This document shows positions 53,659-63,757 of a stretch of 64,000 bases of DNA, in pieces. The DNA is from Nitrospirota bacterium (GTDB lineage Bacteria; Nitrospirota; Thermodesulfovibrionia; Thermodesulfovibrionales; JdFR-88). The notes below the pieces were generated by a model. The model did no database searches and was not told the origin of the DNA. It was given only the letters and a program-made list of their open reading frames with translations. The stretch spans positions 1 to 64,000 of the forward strand of contig JAKAHV010000012.1 in the NCBI GenBank assembly GCA_021825295.1. The letters run 5' to 3'. Each line of letters begins with the position of its first letter. The first letter of the stretch is position 1. A program made the position numbers and the translations under genes.

Positions 53659-55103
53659 GACGTTATCCCTTTGCCTTTCTGTTTTTGTTTTTATTTTTAA
53701 CCTTGCCGGTTCTGCTGCTTGCCGTTCCCGCCGCCTCCGCCGCGGCGGCTCCGGGCGCGCAGGTCCTCACCGCCCCGGAGAAAAAGGCCGGTCCGGCAGC
53801 GCAGGCGCAAGGCGGGCCGGAGCAGGCCGTCAATTTAAGACAGGCTGTAAGGGCCGCGCTCAGGGACAACCCGGAGATAAAGGCCCGCCACTGGGCGCTG
53901 CGGGCGTCAGAGGAGGCCGTAGGCGTCCAGAGGGGCTACTTCTATCCCTCGCTTTCGTTTGAAAGCCGCTACCTGAGAACGGACAATCCCACATACGCGT
54001 TTATGGCGAAGCTGGACCAGCAGAGGTTCTCCGCCTCCGATTTCGCGATAGACAAGCTCAATTCCCCCGCATCCGTAAACGATTTCCAGAACAGCTTCAA
54101 GCTGGACCAGGTCATCTATTCGAGGAGGCTCATTGAGGCGCTGAAGATGTCCAGGGAGGACCGCGCGGCCAAGGGGCTGGATTTCGACAGGCTCAGGCAG
54201 AAGGTGACCATGGAGACCGTGAGGGCGTACCTCGGGGTGATCACGGCCAGAAATTTCCTTGGGGCCGCGAAGAAGGCGGTCGAGGACACCGCGGAGCACG
54301 AGAGGCTGGCGAAACTCCGGTTTGGTTCCGGGCTTGGGCTTTATTCGGACGTCCTGAGGGCGGATGCGGCCCTCAAAGAGGCCCAGAGCGGGGAGGCGCG
54401 GGCTCAAAGCGCCTATGAGGTGGCGAAGCGGGCCCTCGGTCTTGTAATGGGACGCGCCGAGAGCGTCGATGCCCTTGGCACGGGCTACAAGGTGGAACTG
54501 GACCCTGTCGGGACCTATTACGCAAGCGCTGAGGAAAGACCCGATATAAAGGCGATCGAGGCGAGATACAAAAACGCAAAAAACGCGGTGGCCCTGGCCA
54601 CATCCGGTTATTACCCGGAGATCGGCGCAAGGGGCCAGTACCAGTGGAACGACCACAGAAGCCCTATTGACGGCGAGGGGTCGAGCTACCAGGTTGCCGC
54701 GTTCCTCAGGTGGAGCATCTTTGACGGCACCAGGCGGGAGCACGAGGTGAGCCAGGCAAAATCCAGGGTGCATGAGGCCCGCGAGGGACTTGATGGCGCG
54801 AAAAAGGAGGCCCTCTTCAAGGTGTTCGCGGCCTATCAGGACGTGCAGGAGGCCCAAAAATCGCTCGACTACGCCAGGGCGGAACTTGCTTCGGCCAGGG
54901 AGGGCAGGAGGCTCGTTGAACTGAGGTACAAAAACTCGCTGTCGCCTATCATAGACCTGCTGGACTCGCAGACCATGGTCGACTCCGCGAGGACCAGGAG
55001 CATCGAAGCCCAAAACAACCTCCTGGAGAAATATTTCAATCTTGGTTTTGAAAGCGGCAGGATTTCCGAATTCATAGAGAAGATAAGCCAATACAGTGAA
55101 TAG
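53655..55103 (+). CDS. TolC family outer membrane efflux protein
   Basis: Signal peptide. Duplicated TolC pattern (LRQAVRAALRDNPEIKARHWALRASEEAVGVQRGYFYPSLSF; ELRYKNSLSPIIDLLDSQ). Overlaps arsR by 4 nt. Confidence 0.93.
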   Translation: MRRYPFAFLFLFLFLTLPVLLLAVPAASAAAAPGAQVLTAPEKKAGPAAQAQGGPEQAVNLRQAVRAALRDNPEIKARHWALRASEEAVGVQRGYFYPSLSFESRYLRTDNPTYAFMAKLDQQRFSASDFAIDKLNSPASVNDFQNSFKLDQVIYSRRLIEALKMSREDRAAKGLDFDRLRQKVTMETVRAYLGVITARNFLGAAKKAVEDTAEHERLAKLRFGSGLGLYSDVLRADAALKEAQSGEARAQSAYEVAKRALGLVMGRAESVDALGTGYKVELDPVGTYYASAEERPDIKAIEARYKNAKNAVALATSGYYPEIGARGQYQWNDHRSPIDGEGSSYQVAAFLRWSIFDGTRREHEVSQAKSRVHEAREGLDGAKKEALFKVFAAYQDVQEAQKSLDYARAELASAREGRRLVELRYKNSLSPIIDLLDSQTMVDSARTRSIEAQNNLLEKYFNLGFESGRISEFIEKISQYSE

Positions 55104-55113
55104 AGGAGCAGGA

Positions 55114-56226
55114 ATGAGGAAAGTGAAAATCCCGTTGTTTTTTTCCGCCCTGGCGGCTGCTGCGCTTGTTGCCTCCTGCGGGGGAAAGATAAAGCCTGGA
55201 AGCGAGAAGATCCATAGAAGGACGGTGGAGGGCGTTAAGACGGCCCTGGTGCAGACCATGACGGTGCCTTCTTTTTATGAGACCTCGGGCGTAATCGAGT
55301 CCAGGAACTCCTCCCTGGTGGCGGCGAAAATCATGGGAACCGTCACAAGCGTGCGCGTGGACAGGGGGGCTAGGGTCAGAAAAGGGCAGGTGCTCCTTAC
55401 AATCGAGGATGCCGATGCCAGGCAGAAGGTGGCGCAGGCCGGGCAGGGGGTTTTGGAGGCCGAGCAGGCCGGCAAGATGGCGGATGAGCAGAAGGCGCTT
55501 GCCGATGTCACGTACAGGAGATACAAAAAGCTCCATGACGAGAAGGCCCTTTCCGACCAGGAGTTCGACGAGGTAAGCACGAGGCGCGCAATGGCCGCCC
55601 TCCGGGCCACGCAGGCCGCCGCGTCACTTGAACAGGCGCGCTCCGCGCTCGCCCAGGCCAGGACCTATCTGGGATATGCCACGGTGCGCGCCCCGATAAG
55701 CGGCATCGTTGTGGAAAAGAAGGTTGATGTGGGGAGCATGGCCACTCCTGGGACGCCGCTTGTGCTGATGGAGGAGCCGCGGTACAGGGTCTCGGTTGCG
55801 CTTGACGAGCGTTTCTGGGGGAAGGTGAAACGCGGCGGCCGGATTACGGTGCAAATCCAGGCGGCGGGCATAAAGGAAGAGGTGCCGGTGACCGAGGTGA
55901 CCCCCATGATGGACCCGGCGACCCGCAGTTTTACGGTCAAGGCGCGGCTGCCGTATTCCCCGGAGCTTCAGGGCGGGCGCTATGTCAAGGTCCTGGTGCC
56001 TGACGGGATGAAGACGGCCGTAATGGCTCCGGCCGCCGCCATAGGCAGGCGGGGCCAGATCGATTTCGCTTACGTGGTGGGCCCGGGCGGGGTGCTGGGG
56101 CTTCGGGCCGTGAGGACAGGCAGGCCGTATAACGGTTATGTGGAGGTGCTCTCCGGCCTCAATCCGGGCGAGCGCGTGACCGTATCAGACTTTGAAAACC
56201 TCAGCGAGGGCGATGTCCTGAAGTGA
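55114..56226 (+). CDS. RND efflux periplasmic adaptor (membrane fusion protein)
   Basis: ORF runs from 55096. GTVTSVRVDRGARVRKGQVLLTIEDADA; YLGYATVRAPISGIVVEKKVDVGSMATPGTPL. Confidence 0.93.
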   Translation: MRKVKIPLFFSALAAAALVASCGGKIKPGSEKIHRRTVEGVKTALVQTMTVPSFYETSGVIESRNSSLVAAKIMGTVTSVRVDRGARVRKGQVLLTIEDADARQKVAQAGQGVLEAEQAGKMADEQKALADVTYRRYKKLHDEKALSDQEFDEVSTRRAMAALRATQAAASLEQARSALAQARTYLGYATVRAPISGIVVEKKVDVGSMATPGTPLVLMEEPRYRVSVALDERFWGKVKRGGRITVQIQAAGIKEEVPVTEVTPMMDPATRSFTVKARLPYSPELQGGRYVKVLVPDGMKTAVMAPAAAIGRRGQIDFAYVVGPGGVLGLRAVRTGRPYNGYVEVLSGLNPGERVTVSDFENLSEGDVLK

Positions 56227-59200
56227 ATCAGAATTCCAGATCATCGGAGCAGGACTTTAAGCCGGACAGGGAATTTCCGAAACGCCGCCTGGGCGTCTCC
56301 GGCAGGATCGCAAAGGCGTTTCTCACATCCAAGCTTACACCCCTGATAGTGGCGGCGGCCCTCATAATGGGGGCATTCGCCGTTATTGTCACCCCCAGGG
56401 AAGAGGACCCGCAGATAAAGGTCCCGATGATAGACGTCTTCGTGAGCTATCCGGGGGCCTCCGCTCACGAAGTCGAAAACCTGGTCACAAAACCGATGGA
56501 GAGGCTCATCCATGAGATACCGGGGGTCGAGTACATCTATTCGACGAGCAAGACCGGCGGCGCGCTCATAATCGTCAGGTACTATGTGGGCGCGGCCATG
56601 GAAAAGAGCGTCGTGGACCTCTACACGAAGCTCATGTCCGGCTACGACCGGATCCCGCCGGGAGTAAGCCGCCCGCTTATAAAGCCCATGTCCATTGACG
56701 ATGTGCCCATCCTGGTTTACAACCTCTGGTCGGACAGGTACCAGCCCTATGAGCTGAGGCGGATCGCGGAGGAGCTTGCCGACGAGCTAAAGAAGGACAA
56801 GGACGTCTCCGACGTGACTGTGACCGGCGGCCTGAAGCGCCAGGTCCGCGTGGTGCTGGACCCGGCGAAACTCCGGGCCTACAACCAGTCCGCCTTCGGG
56901 ATAGCGGACGCCCTGCGGAAATCCAATTTCGCTACCCCGGAGGGGAAGTTCGACAGCGGCAACCAGAGTTTCCGCGTCCAGGCCGGCGGCTTTCTGCAGA
57001 GCGCGGAGCAGATCGGCGGCGTGGTGGTCGGCGTCTCGGACGGAAAGCCGGTCTATCTGAAGGACGTGGCCGCGGTCAAGGACGGCCCCCAGGAGCCGGA
57101 TAATTACCTTTTCATGGGGCTTGGCCCGGCCTTCTCGAAAAAGCCCAGGCTGGGCGGCGGATACGAAAAGGTGGATGTGAAACACCCCGGCGCGCTTTTT
57201 AACGCGGTCACGATAAGTGTCGCCAAGAAGAAGGGCACCAACGCGGCCCTCATCTCCCACAGGCTCCGCGACAGGATAGAGGCCTTAAGAGGCAGGCTCA
57301 TACCGGACGGCGTGCGCATAAACGTGGCAAGGGACTACGGGCAGACGGCCGAGGAGAAATCGGACGAGCTTCTGGAGCACATGCTGATCGCGACAATCTC
57401 CGTAGTCATCCTGATAGCCCTTGCGCTTGGCTGGAGGGAATCGATCGTGGTGGCGGTGGCCGTCCCGGTGACGCTTTCCCTCACCCTGTTGATAAACTAC
57501 CTCTACGGTTATACCCTGAACAGGGTCACGCTCTTTGCGCTCATCTTCTCGATAGGCATACTGGTGGATGACGCGATAGTAGTGGTGGAAAACATCCACA
57601 GGCATTTCAAGCTCTACGGGCCCGGCAAACACAAGGTGGCCTACGCCGTAAACGAGGTCGGCAACCCCACCATACTCGCCACCTTCACGGTCATCGCGGC
57701 CCTGCTGCCGATGGCCTTCGTGAGGGGGCTCATGGGCCCGTACATGAGGCCCATACCGGTGGGGGCATCCGCGGCGATGATATTCTCGCTGCTCATCGCC
57801 TTTATCGTGAGCCCCTGGCTGGGCTATAAAGTTCTCAAAAACGTAAGGCACACGAAGGCCGGGGAGGGGAAAGAGAAAAAGGAGATCAGGAAGCTGGACC
57901 ATTTCTACCACCGGGTGCTGTACCCGCTGCTGGAAAACAGGAAAAAGCGGATGGCGGTGCTGGGCGGCATCGGCGGGCTGCTGGTGCTTGTTTTACTGAT
58001 GATACCGCTGAAGCTGGTCACGCTGAAGATGCTGCCCTTCGACAACAAAAACGAGTTCCAGGTGATCATAGACATGCCGGAGGGCACGACGCTCGAAAAC
58101 ACGCAGAGGGCGGCCGTGGCGATGGGAGAATACCTGCGGACCGTCCCCGAGGTCACGGATTTCCAGATTTACGCCGGGACCGCGTCCCCATTCAACTTTA
58201 ACGGGCTGGTGAGGCACTACTACCTCCGCAGGGGCCCCAATGTGGCGGACATACAGGTGAACATCGTGGGCAAGAGGTTCAGGTCTGCCCAGAGCCACGA
58301 TATCGCGAAAAGGATGAGGCCTGGGCTGGACCGCATCGCCGCCCTTTACGGCGCAAAGGTGAAGATAGCGGAGATCCCGCCCGGGCCGCCGGTCCTCGAC
58401 ACCCTTGTCGCTGAGGTCTACGGGCCGAGCCTCAGGGGGCAGACCCAACTGGCAAGACAGGTGATGGACATATTCAAGAAGACCCCGGGGGTGGTCGATG
58501 TCGACTGGTATGTGGAGGCGCCACAGAAGAAGATCACATTCGCCGTGGACAAGGCCAAGGCGGCCTTAAGCGGGGTTTCGACCCAGGCGGCGGCCTCCAC
58601 CCTGAGCGCGGGCCTTTCGGGGCTTCCCGCCGGGCTTGTACATATAAAAGACGAGAGGGACCCGGTGCCGATTGTGCTCAGGCTGCCGGAAGAGGACCGC
58701 TCCAGCGTGGGCAGCCTCCTTAATCTTACGGTGCCCTCAGGCAGCGGAAAACTCGTCCCCCTGGGGGAAATCCTGAATGCTGAGGAAGGCACCATCGATC
58801 AGTCCATCTACCGCAAGAACCTGCACCGGGTTGTTTACGTGATCGGGGACGTGGCTGGAAAAGAGGAGAGCCCGGTCTATGCGATCCTGAAGATGAAGGA
58901 CAAGATCAGGGCGCTCACGATGGACGGCCGCCACGTAAAACAGTACTACACGCATCAGCCCTCGCTGGATGACAGGTATTCGGTCAAGTGGGACGGCGAG
59001 TGGCAGATAACCTACGAGGTCTTCCGCGACCTCGGGATCGCCTTTGCGGCCGTGCTCGTGCTCATCTACATACTGGTTGTCGCGTGGTTCGGCAATTTCG
59101 CCATACCGCTTATCATAATGGCGCCCATACCGCTTACGCTAGTGGGCATACTGCCGGGGCATTTCGCCTTCGGGGCGTTCTTCACGGCCACGAGCATGAT

Positions 59201-59546
59201 AGGGTTTATCGCGCTGGCGGGCATTATCGTCAGGAACTCCATCCTGCTGGTGGACTTCGTGCAGATGGAATGGGCGCAGTGCGACGACCTCAAGGCGGCC
59301 CTCGTCCGGGCGGGGGCGGTCAGGTTCCGCCCGATTGCGCTTACGGCGGCCGCGGTTGTGGTGGGCTCGTCGGTGATACTTTTTGATCCCATATTCCAGG
59401 GATTGGCGATATCGCTGATGTTCGGGGCGGTGGCCGCGACGGCGCTGACGCTCGTTGCCGTGCCACTCATCTATTACGAGGTCTTCAAAAGGAGGCCCTG
59501 CCCCAGGCTGAAGAAGGAAGAGGAGGAAGAAGATGTATCTGCTTAA
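56223..59546 (+). CDS. RND family efflux permease (AcrB/CusA superfamily)
   Basis: 1107 aa. PREEDPQIKVPMIDVFVSYPGASAHEVENLVTKPME; TLFALIFSIGILVDDAIVVVENIHRH; VRAGAVRFRPIALTAAAVVVGSSVILFDPIFQGLAISLMFG. Confidence 0.95.
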   Translation: MNQNSRSSEQDFKPDREFPKRRLGVSGRIAKAFLTSKLTPLIVAAALIMGAFAVIVTPREEDPQIKVPMIDVFVSYPGASAHEVENLVTKPMERLIHEIPGVEYIYSTSKTGGALIIVRYYVGAAMEKSVVDLYTKLMSGYDRIPPGVSRPLIKPMSIDDVPILVYNLWSDRYQPYELRRIAEELADELKKDKDVSDVTVTGGLKRQVRVVLDPAKLRAYNQSAFGIADALRKSNFATPEGKFDSGNQSFRVQAGGFLQSAEQIGGVVVGVSDGKPVYLKDVAAVKDGPQEPDNYLFMGLGPAFSKKPRLGGGYEKVDVKHPGALFNAVTISVAKKKGTNAALISHRLRDRIEALRGRLIPDGVRINVARDYGQTAEEKSDELLEHMLIATISVVILIALALGWRESIVVAVAVPVTLSLTLLINYLYGYTLNRVTLFALIFSIGILVDDAIVVVENIHRHFKLYGPGKHKVAYAVNEVGNPTILATFTVIAALLPMAFVRGLMGPYMRPIPVGASAAMIFSLLIAFIVSPWLGYKVLKNVRHTKAGEGKEKKEIRKLDHFYHRVLYPLLENRKKRMAVLGGIGGLLVLVLLMIPLKLVTLKMLPFDNKNEFQVIIDMPEGTTLENTQRAAVAMGEYLRTVPEVTDFQIYAGTASPFNFNGLVRHYYLRRGPNVADIQVNIVGKRFRSAQSHDIAKRMRPGLDRIAALYGAKVKIAEIPPGPPVLDTLVAEVYGPSLRGQTQLARQVMDIFKKTPGVVDVDWYVEAPQKKITFAVDKAKAALSGVSTQAAASTLSAGLSGLPAGLVHIKDERDPVPIVLRLPEEDRSSVGSLLNLTVPSGSGKLVPLGEILNAEEGTIDQSIYRKNLHRVVYVIGDVAGKEESPVYAILKMKDKIRALTMDGRHVKQYYTHQPSLDDRYSVKWDGEWQITYEVFRDLGIAFAAVLVLIYILVVAWFGNFAIPLIIMAPIPLTLVGILPGHFAFGAFFTATSMIGFIALAGIIVRNSILLVDFVQMEWAQCDDLKAALVRAGAVRFRPIALTAAAVVVGSSVILFDPIFQGLAISLMFGAVAATALTLVAVPLIYYEVFKRRPCPRLKKEEEEEDVSA

Positions 59547-59784
59547 GACCGATTCATGGTACCTGGAAAGGGCCGTGTATCTTGTGGCCGGCATAGTGGT
59601 GCTGCTGTCGGCGGGCCTTGCGCTTCTCGTAAGCCCGTACTGGCTGCTTCTTGCAGCTTTTGCCGGCATAAACCTGGTGGTGTTTGCGCTGAGCGGCTTT
59701 TGCCTGATGGCCAACATGCTTAAGAAATTCGCGGGCCTGGAACCCCGTCTTGGGAGAGGTAGGGAAAATGGGAGCACTTTATAA
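59533..59784 (+). CDS. YgaP-like/DUF2892 small membrane protein
   Basis: Overlaps the RND permease. SWYLERAVYLVAGIVVLLSAGLALLVSPYWLLLAAFAGINLVVFALSGFCLM. Confidence 0.85.
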   Translation: MYLLKTDSWYLERAVYLVAGIVVLLSAGLALLVSPYWLLLAAFAGINLVVFALSGFCLMANMLKKFAGLEPRLGRGRENGSTL

Positions 59785-59917
59785 CTGTCTGTGCCCCGCG
59801 TGCGGCGGCATCCAGATGGCGTATCTCGAATACGAGGGGCAGGCGGAAGGGCTCGTCTGCCCGGAGTGCGGGGCGGGCGGCCTGAAGGCGCTGCCAAGAA
59901 GCACATTCGGCACCTGA
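59768..59917 (+). CDS. 49-aa zinc-ribbon micro-protein (not in ORF track)
   Basis: Manual translation MGALYNCLCPACGGIQMAYLEYEGQAEGLVCPECGAGGLKALPRSTFGT. Two CPxC pairs. Overlaps the DUF2892 stop. Confidence 0.6.
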   Translation: MGALYNCLCPACGGIQMAYLEYEGQAEGLVCPECGAGGLKALPRSTFGT

Positions 59918-59999
59918 AGCCCCACGGGCTGCTAGCAGGGGCCGTGCGCCCCTCAAAAAGCCGGGGGGCTGTCCCGCCTTTACGGTCAATGTTAGTAGT

Positions 60000-60235
60000 C
60001 CGTCGCTCTCAATCCGGCATTGCCCGGCTTCTCAAACAGCGCCAGTCTGAGCAAACGTGCGTGAGGCGGAAGGCGGATGAGGGCATGCGAGCGGATTTTT
60101 TTGCCGAAGTCCGGACAAGGACGTCCGGACGGGCAAAAACCCTCGGAGGCGGCCATGGACGGCCGCCGAGAATGATGCGAGCCATGTCCTCTCCGCCTTC
60201 CACCCCGCCTGCTCAAACTGATGCACTATCAAGCC
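60000..60235 (-). repeat. Dispersed repeat family C, copy 2
   Basis: The reverse complement aligns with 10718-10965. Hairpins at 60109-60130 (GTCCGGACAAGGACGTCCGGAC) and 60148-60167 (GGCGGCCATGGACGGCCGCC). Confidence 0.85.
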
Positions 60236-60368
60236 GGGGGATTTCTTTACAAGCTTTCCCCCCCGATGGTAAAATCAATTCCGCTTTCAAAGCGGGTTCA
60301 AACCGTGTTTTCACGCGGGAGGATGCCCTGCGGTTTCACAAGCGACTAAATTTTTTCGTTGACAGGGG

Positions 60369-61931
60369 GTGCCGGGAAAAATGCCGAAGGTGATGAGGGC
60401 GTTGCTGAGTGTCTCCGACAAAAGCGGTCTTGTCGAGTTTGCCAGGGGGCTGTCCGGAATGGGCGTGGAGCTTGTCTCCACCGGGGGGACCGCCAAGGCC
60501 CTGAAGGACGCCGGCCTGAAGGTCGTGGACGTCGGGGAATACACCGGGTTTCCCGAGATGCTGGACGGCAGGCTGAAGACCCTGCACCCGAAGATCCATG
60601 GCGGGCTGCTTGCCAGACGGAGCGAACCGCGCCACATGGAGGATATAAGGAAGCACGGCATCGGCCTCATCGACATGGTGGTTGTGAACCTCTACCCTTT
60701 TGAGCGGACCGTGTCCAATCCCGACGTGAAATTCATGGACGCGATCGAAAACATAGACATAGGGGGGCCCACGATGCTGCGGGCCGCCTCGAAAAACTTC
60801 GAGTCCGTGGCCGTCGTTTGCGACCCGGCGGACTATCAGGCGGTGCTTGGCGAGATGGAATCCCAGGGCGGGGAGATATCCGGCAAGACGCGCTTCATGC
60901 TTGCCAGAAAGGTATTCGCACACACCGCCCGTTACGACGCCATCATCTCCGATTACCTGGAGGGCGTCACCGGCGGTCCCGGCGGCCTTCCCCCCACCCT
61001 TACGCTAACCTATAAGCTCTCCTCGCCCCTCAGGTACGGGGAGAACCCGCACCAGGCGGCCGGCTTTTACGAGGAGCGCACGGACGGACTTTCCCTGGCC
61101 AGGGCGAGGAAGATACAGGGCAAGGAGATGTCCTTCAACAATTACTGCGACGCGCACTCGGCCATCCTCCTTGCGATTGAGTTCGACAAGACGGCCTGCG
61201 CCATCATAAAGCACAATAACCCCTGCGGGGCCGCAGTCGGAGAGACCCCCGCCCAGGCATACAGGCTTGCGCTGAAGACCGACCCCGTCTCCGCCTTCGG
61301 CGGCGTTCTGGCCTTCAACCGGGAGGTGGACGAAGAGACGGCCGGGGAGATATCGAAGCTCTTCGTGGAGGTGGTGCTTGCGCCTTCATTTACGGAAGGG
61401 GCGCTCCGCGAATTTTCCGCCAGGCAAAACATCAGGGTCCTGGAGCTGCCCGAGATGCTCACAAAACCGCTGAAGGGTTTCGACATGAAGAGGATAGCGG
61501 GGGGCATCCTCACGCAGGGGTGGGACACCCTGCGGGTGGACGTTAAATCGCTCCAGGCGGTCACGAAGAGAAAGCCCTCCCCGGAGGAGCTGGAGGCCCT
61601 TGATCTTGGCTGGAAGGTCGTAAAGCACGTAAAATCAAACGCCATCGTATACGCATTCAGGGACCGGACGGCCGGCATCGGCATAGGGCAGACGAGCCGT
61701 GTATATTCCGCAAGGTGCGGCGCGGCCAACGCGGTGGAGCCCCTCACGGGTTCGGTCGTGGCCTCCGATGGTTTTTTCCCGTTCAGGGACGGCATAGACG
61801 AGATCGCGAAGGCCGGGGTCACCGCAGTCATCCAGCCGGGCGGCTCCGTGAAGGACGAAGACGTCATAAAGGCCGCTGATGAGCACGGCATGGCGATGCT
61901 CTTCACGAAGGCAAGGCATTTCAAGCACTAG
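60369..61931 (+). CDS. purH: Bifunctional AICAR transformylase/IMP cyclohydrolase
   Basis: RALLSVSDKSGLVEFARGLSGMGVELVSTGGTAKAL; LRYGENPHQAAGFY; KHNNPCGAAVGE. GTG 60369 or ATG 60381 start. Confidence 0.97.
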   Translation: MPGKMPKVMRALLSVSDKSGLVEFARGLSGMGVELVSTGGTAKALKDAGLKVVDVGEYTGFPEMLDGRLKTLHPKIHGGLLARRSEPRHMEDIRKHGIGLIDMVVVNLYPFERTVSNPDVKFMDAIENIDIGGPTMLRAASKNFESVAVVCDPADYQAVLGEMESQGGEISGKTRFMLARKVFAHTARYDAIISDYLEGVTGGPGGLPPTLTLTYKLSSPLRYGENPHQAAGFYEERTDGLSLARARKIQGKEMSFNNYCDAHSAILLAIEFDKTACAIIKHNNPCGAAVGETPAQAYRLALKTDPVSAFGGVLAFNREVDEETAGEISKLFVEVVLAPSFTEGALREFSARQNIRVLELPEMLTKPLKGFDMKRIAGGILTQGWDTLRVDVKSLQAVTKRKPSPEELEALDLGWKVVKHVKSNAIVYAFRDRTAGIGIGQTSRVYSARCGAANAVEPLTGSVVASDGFFPFRDGIDEIAKAGVTAVIQPGGSVKDEDVIKAADEHGMAMLFTKARHFKH

Positions 61932-61947
61932 CAGGCGGCGGCAAGGC

Positions 61948-63228
61948 ATGAAAGTACTGGTCATAGGGGGCGGCGGCAGGGAGCACGCGATTGTCTGGAA
62001 GCTTGCGCAAAGCAAGCGTGTGGACAAGATTTACTGCTGCCCCGGCAACGCCGGCATCGCGGAGCTTGCCGAGTGCCTGGACATAAAGCCCACGGACTTT
62101 GACGCTCTTTTGAACCTCGTCAGGTACGAGTGGATAGACCTTACCATCGTGGGCCCGGAAGACCCTCTTGCCGCGGGCATCGCGGACGTGTTCAGGAAGG
62201 ACGGCAGGAAGATATTTGGCCCCGGCGCCATGGGCGCGAGGCTGGAGTCAGGCAGGGCCTTTTCCAAGGATTTCATGCGTCGCTACGGGATACCGACGGC
62301 CGAGTACAGGGTTTTTTCCTCCTACATCCACGCGGAGGATTACGTGAGGCTGAAAGGCGCGCCTATCGTGGTGAAGGCCGACGGGCTGGCGGCAGGCAAG
62401 GGCGTTTATGTCGCAAAAACGGTCGATGAGGCATGCGAGGCCCTGAGGCTCATAATGAAAGAGAGGGTGTTCGGCGAGGCAGGCGACAGGGTCGTCGTGG
62501 AGGAGTGCGTCCAGGGGGAAGAGGCCTCTTTCATGGCATTTACTGACGGGACGACGATAATCCCCATGGTCTCCTCTCAGGACCATAAAAGGGTTTTTGA
62601 TGGCGACCTCGGCCCGAACACCGGCGGGATGGGCGCATACAGCCCCGCCCCCGTGCTCCCGGAAGAGATGGAGCGGACCGTGATGGAGAAGGTGATGAGG
62701 CCCTTCCTGCGCGGCGTGCAGGCCGAGAGGATGGATTTCCGCGGGGTGATATACGCGGGTCTCATGATAAAGGACAAAAAACCCATGGTGCTCGAATTCA
62801 ACTGCAGGTTCGGCGACCCGGAAACCCAGGCCGTGCTTGCCAGGCTGGATTCGGACTTTTTTGAGATCGCCCTGGCGGTCTCCGAAGGCAAGCTCGCCCA
62901 GGCCAGTGTCGCCTGGAAGCCGGAGGCCTCGGTCTGCGTGGTGGCGGCCTCGGGCGGTTATCCCGGCAGCTATGGGAAAGGCAAGGTAATCAAGGGACTC
63001 AATGCGGTAAAAAGGATGAAGGATGTGGTCGTGTTTCACGCGGGCACGGGCTTCGACGGGGAAAGCACGGTGACCGCCGGCGGCAGGGTCCTGGGTGTGA
63101 CGGCGACCGGGGCGGACGTGCCGGCGGCAAAGGCAAGGGCATATGAGGCCATTGCGAAGATCTCCTTCGAGGGCATGCACTACAGAAAGGACATCGCGGA
63201 CAGGGCGATCGGCAGGTCCGCATGCTGA
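61948..63228 (+). CDS. purD: Phosphoribosylamine-glycine ligase
   Basis: MKVLVIGGGGREHAIVWKLAQSKRVDKIYCCPGNAGIA; VVKADGLAAGKGVYVA; EFNCRFGDPETQAVL. Confidence 0.97.
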   Translation: MKVLVIGGGGREHAIVWKLAQSKRVDKIYCCPGNAGIAELAECLDIKPTDFDALLNLVRYEWIDLTIVGPEDPLAAGIADVFRKDGRKIFGPGAMGARLESGRAFSKDFMRRYGIPTAEYRVFSSYIHAEDYVRLKGAPIVVKADGLAAGKGVYVAKTVDEACEALRLIMKERVFGEAGDRVVVEECVQGEEASFMAFTDGTTIIPMVSSQDHKRVFDGDLGPNTGGMGAYSPAPVLPEEMERTVMEKVMRPFLRGVQAERMDFRGVIYAGLMIKDKKPMVLEFNCRFGDPETQAVLARLDSDFFEIALAVSEGKLAQASVAWKPEASVCVVAASGGYPGSYGKGKVIKGLNAVKRMKDVVVFHAGTGFDGESTVTAGGRVLGVTATGADVPAAKARAYEAIAKISFEGMHYRKDIADRAIGRSAC

Positions 63229-63235
63229 TGGGAAT

Positions 63236-63733
63236 ATGAAGATGAGGAACAAGGTGCTGATAGTGATGGGAAGCGACTCCGACCTGCCCGTCATGCGGGA
63301 GGCGGGAAAGATGCTTTCCATGTTTTCGATCCCCTATGAGATGCGGATAGCCTCCGCTCACCGGAGCCCTGAGCTTCTGAATGAGATAGTTGCCAATGCC
63401 GAGAAGGACGGAACGGCCGTCATCATAGCCGGCGCGGGCGCGGCGGCCCATCTTGCGGGGGCCATCGCCGCCAGGACCGTCCTGCCTGTGATCGGGGTGC
63501 CCATAGACAGCTCTCCCCTGAAGGGCGTGGACGCCCTGTACTCGACTGTGCAGATGCCCCCCGGCGTGCCTGTGGCGACGATGGCCATCGGGGTTGCCGG
63601 CGCAAAGAATGCCGGCATATTCGCCGCCCAGGTCCTTGCGTCTGCCGGCGGGAAGACGGAAAAGCTCCTGAAGCTGCACAGGCGCTCCATGGCCGACGAA
63701 GTAAAGAAGAAATCAAAGGTCCCGGAAAAATAA
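63236..63733 (+). CDS. purE: N5-carboxyaminoimidazole ribonucleotide mutase
   Basis: VLIVMGSDSDLPVMREAGKMLSMFSIPYEMRIASAHRSPE; VIIAGAGAAAHLAGAIAARTVLPVIGVPIDS. Confidence 0.96.
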   Translation: MKMRNKVLIVMGSDSDLPVMREAGKMLSMFSIPYEMRIASAHRSPELLNEIVANAEKDGTAVIIAGAGAAAHLAGAIAARTVLPVIGVPIDSSPLKGVDALYSTVQMPPGVPVATMAIGVAGAKNAGIFAAQVLASAGGKTEKLLKLHRRSMADEVKKKSKVPEK

Positions 63734-63757
63734 AACCATCTGAAGTAAAATAACCCG

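Noticed and set aside
53907-55259. 450-aa antisense ORF over TolC and the adaptor
   Set aside because: Spans two clear sense genes and has no protein-family signature.
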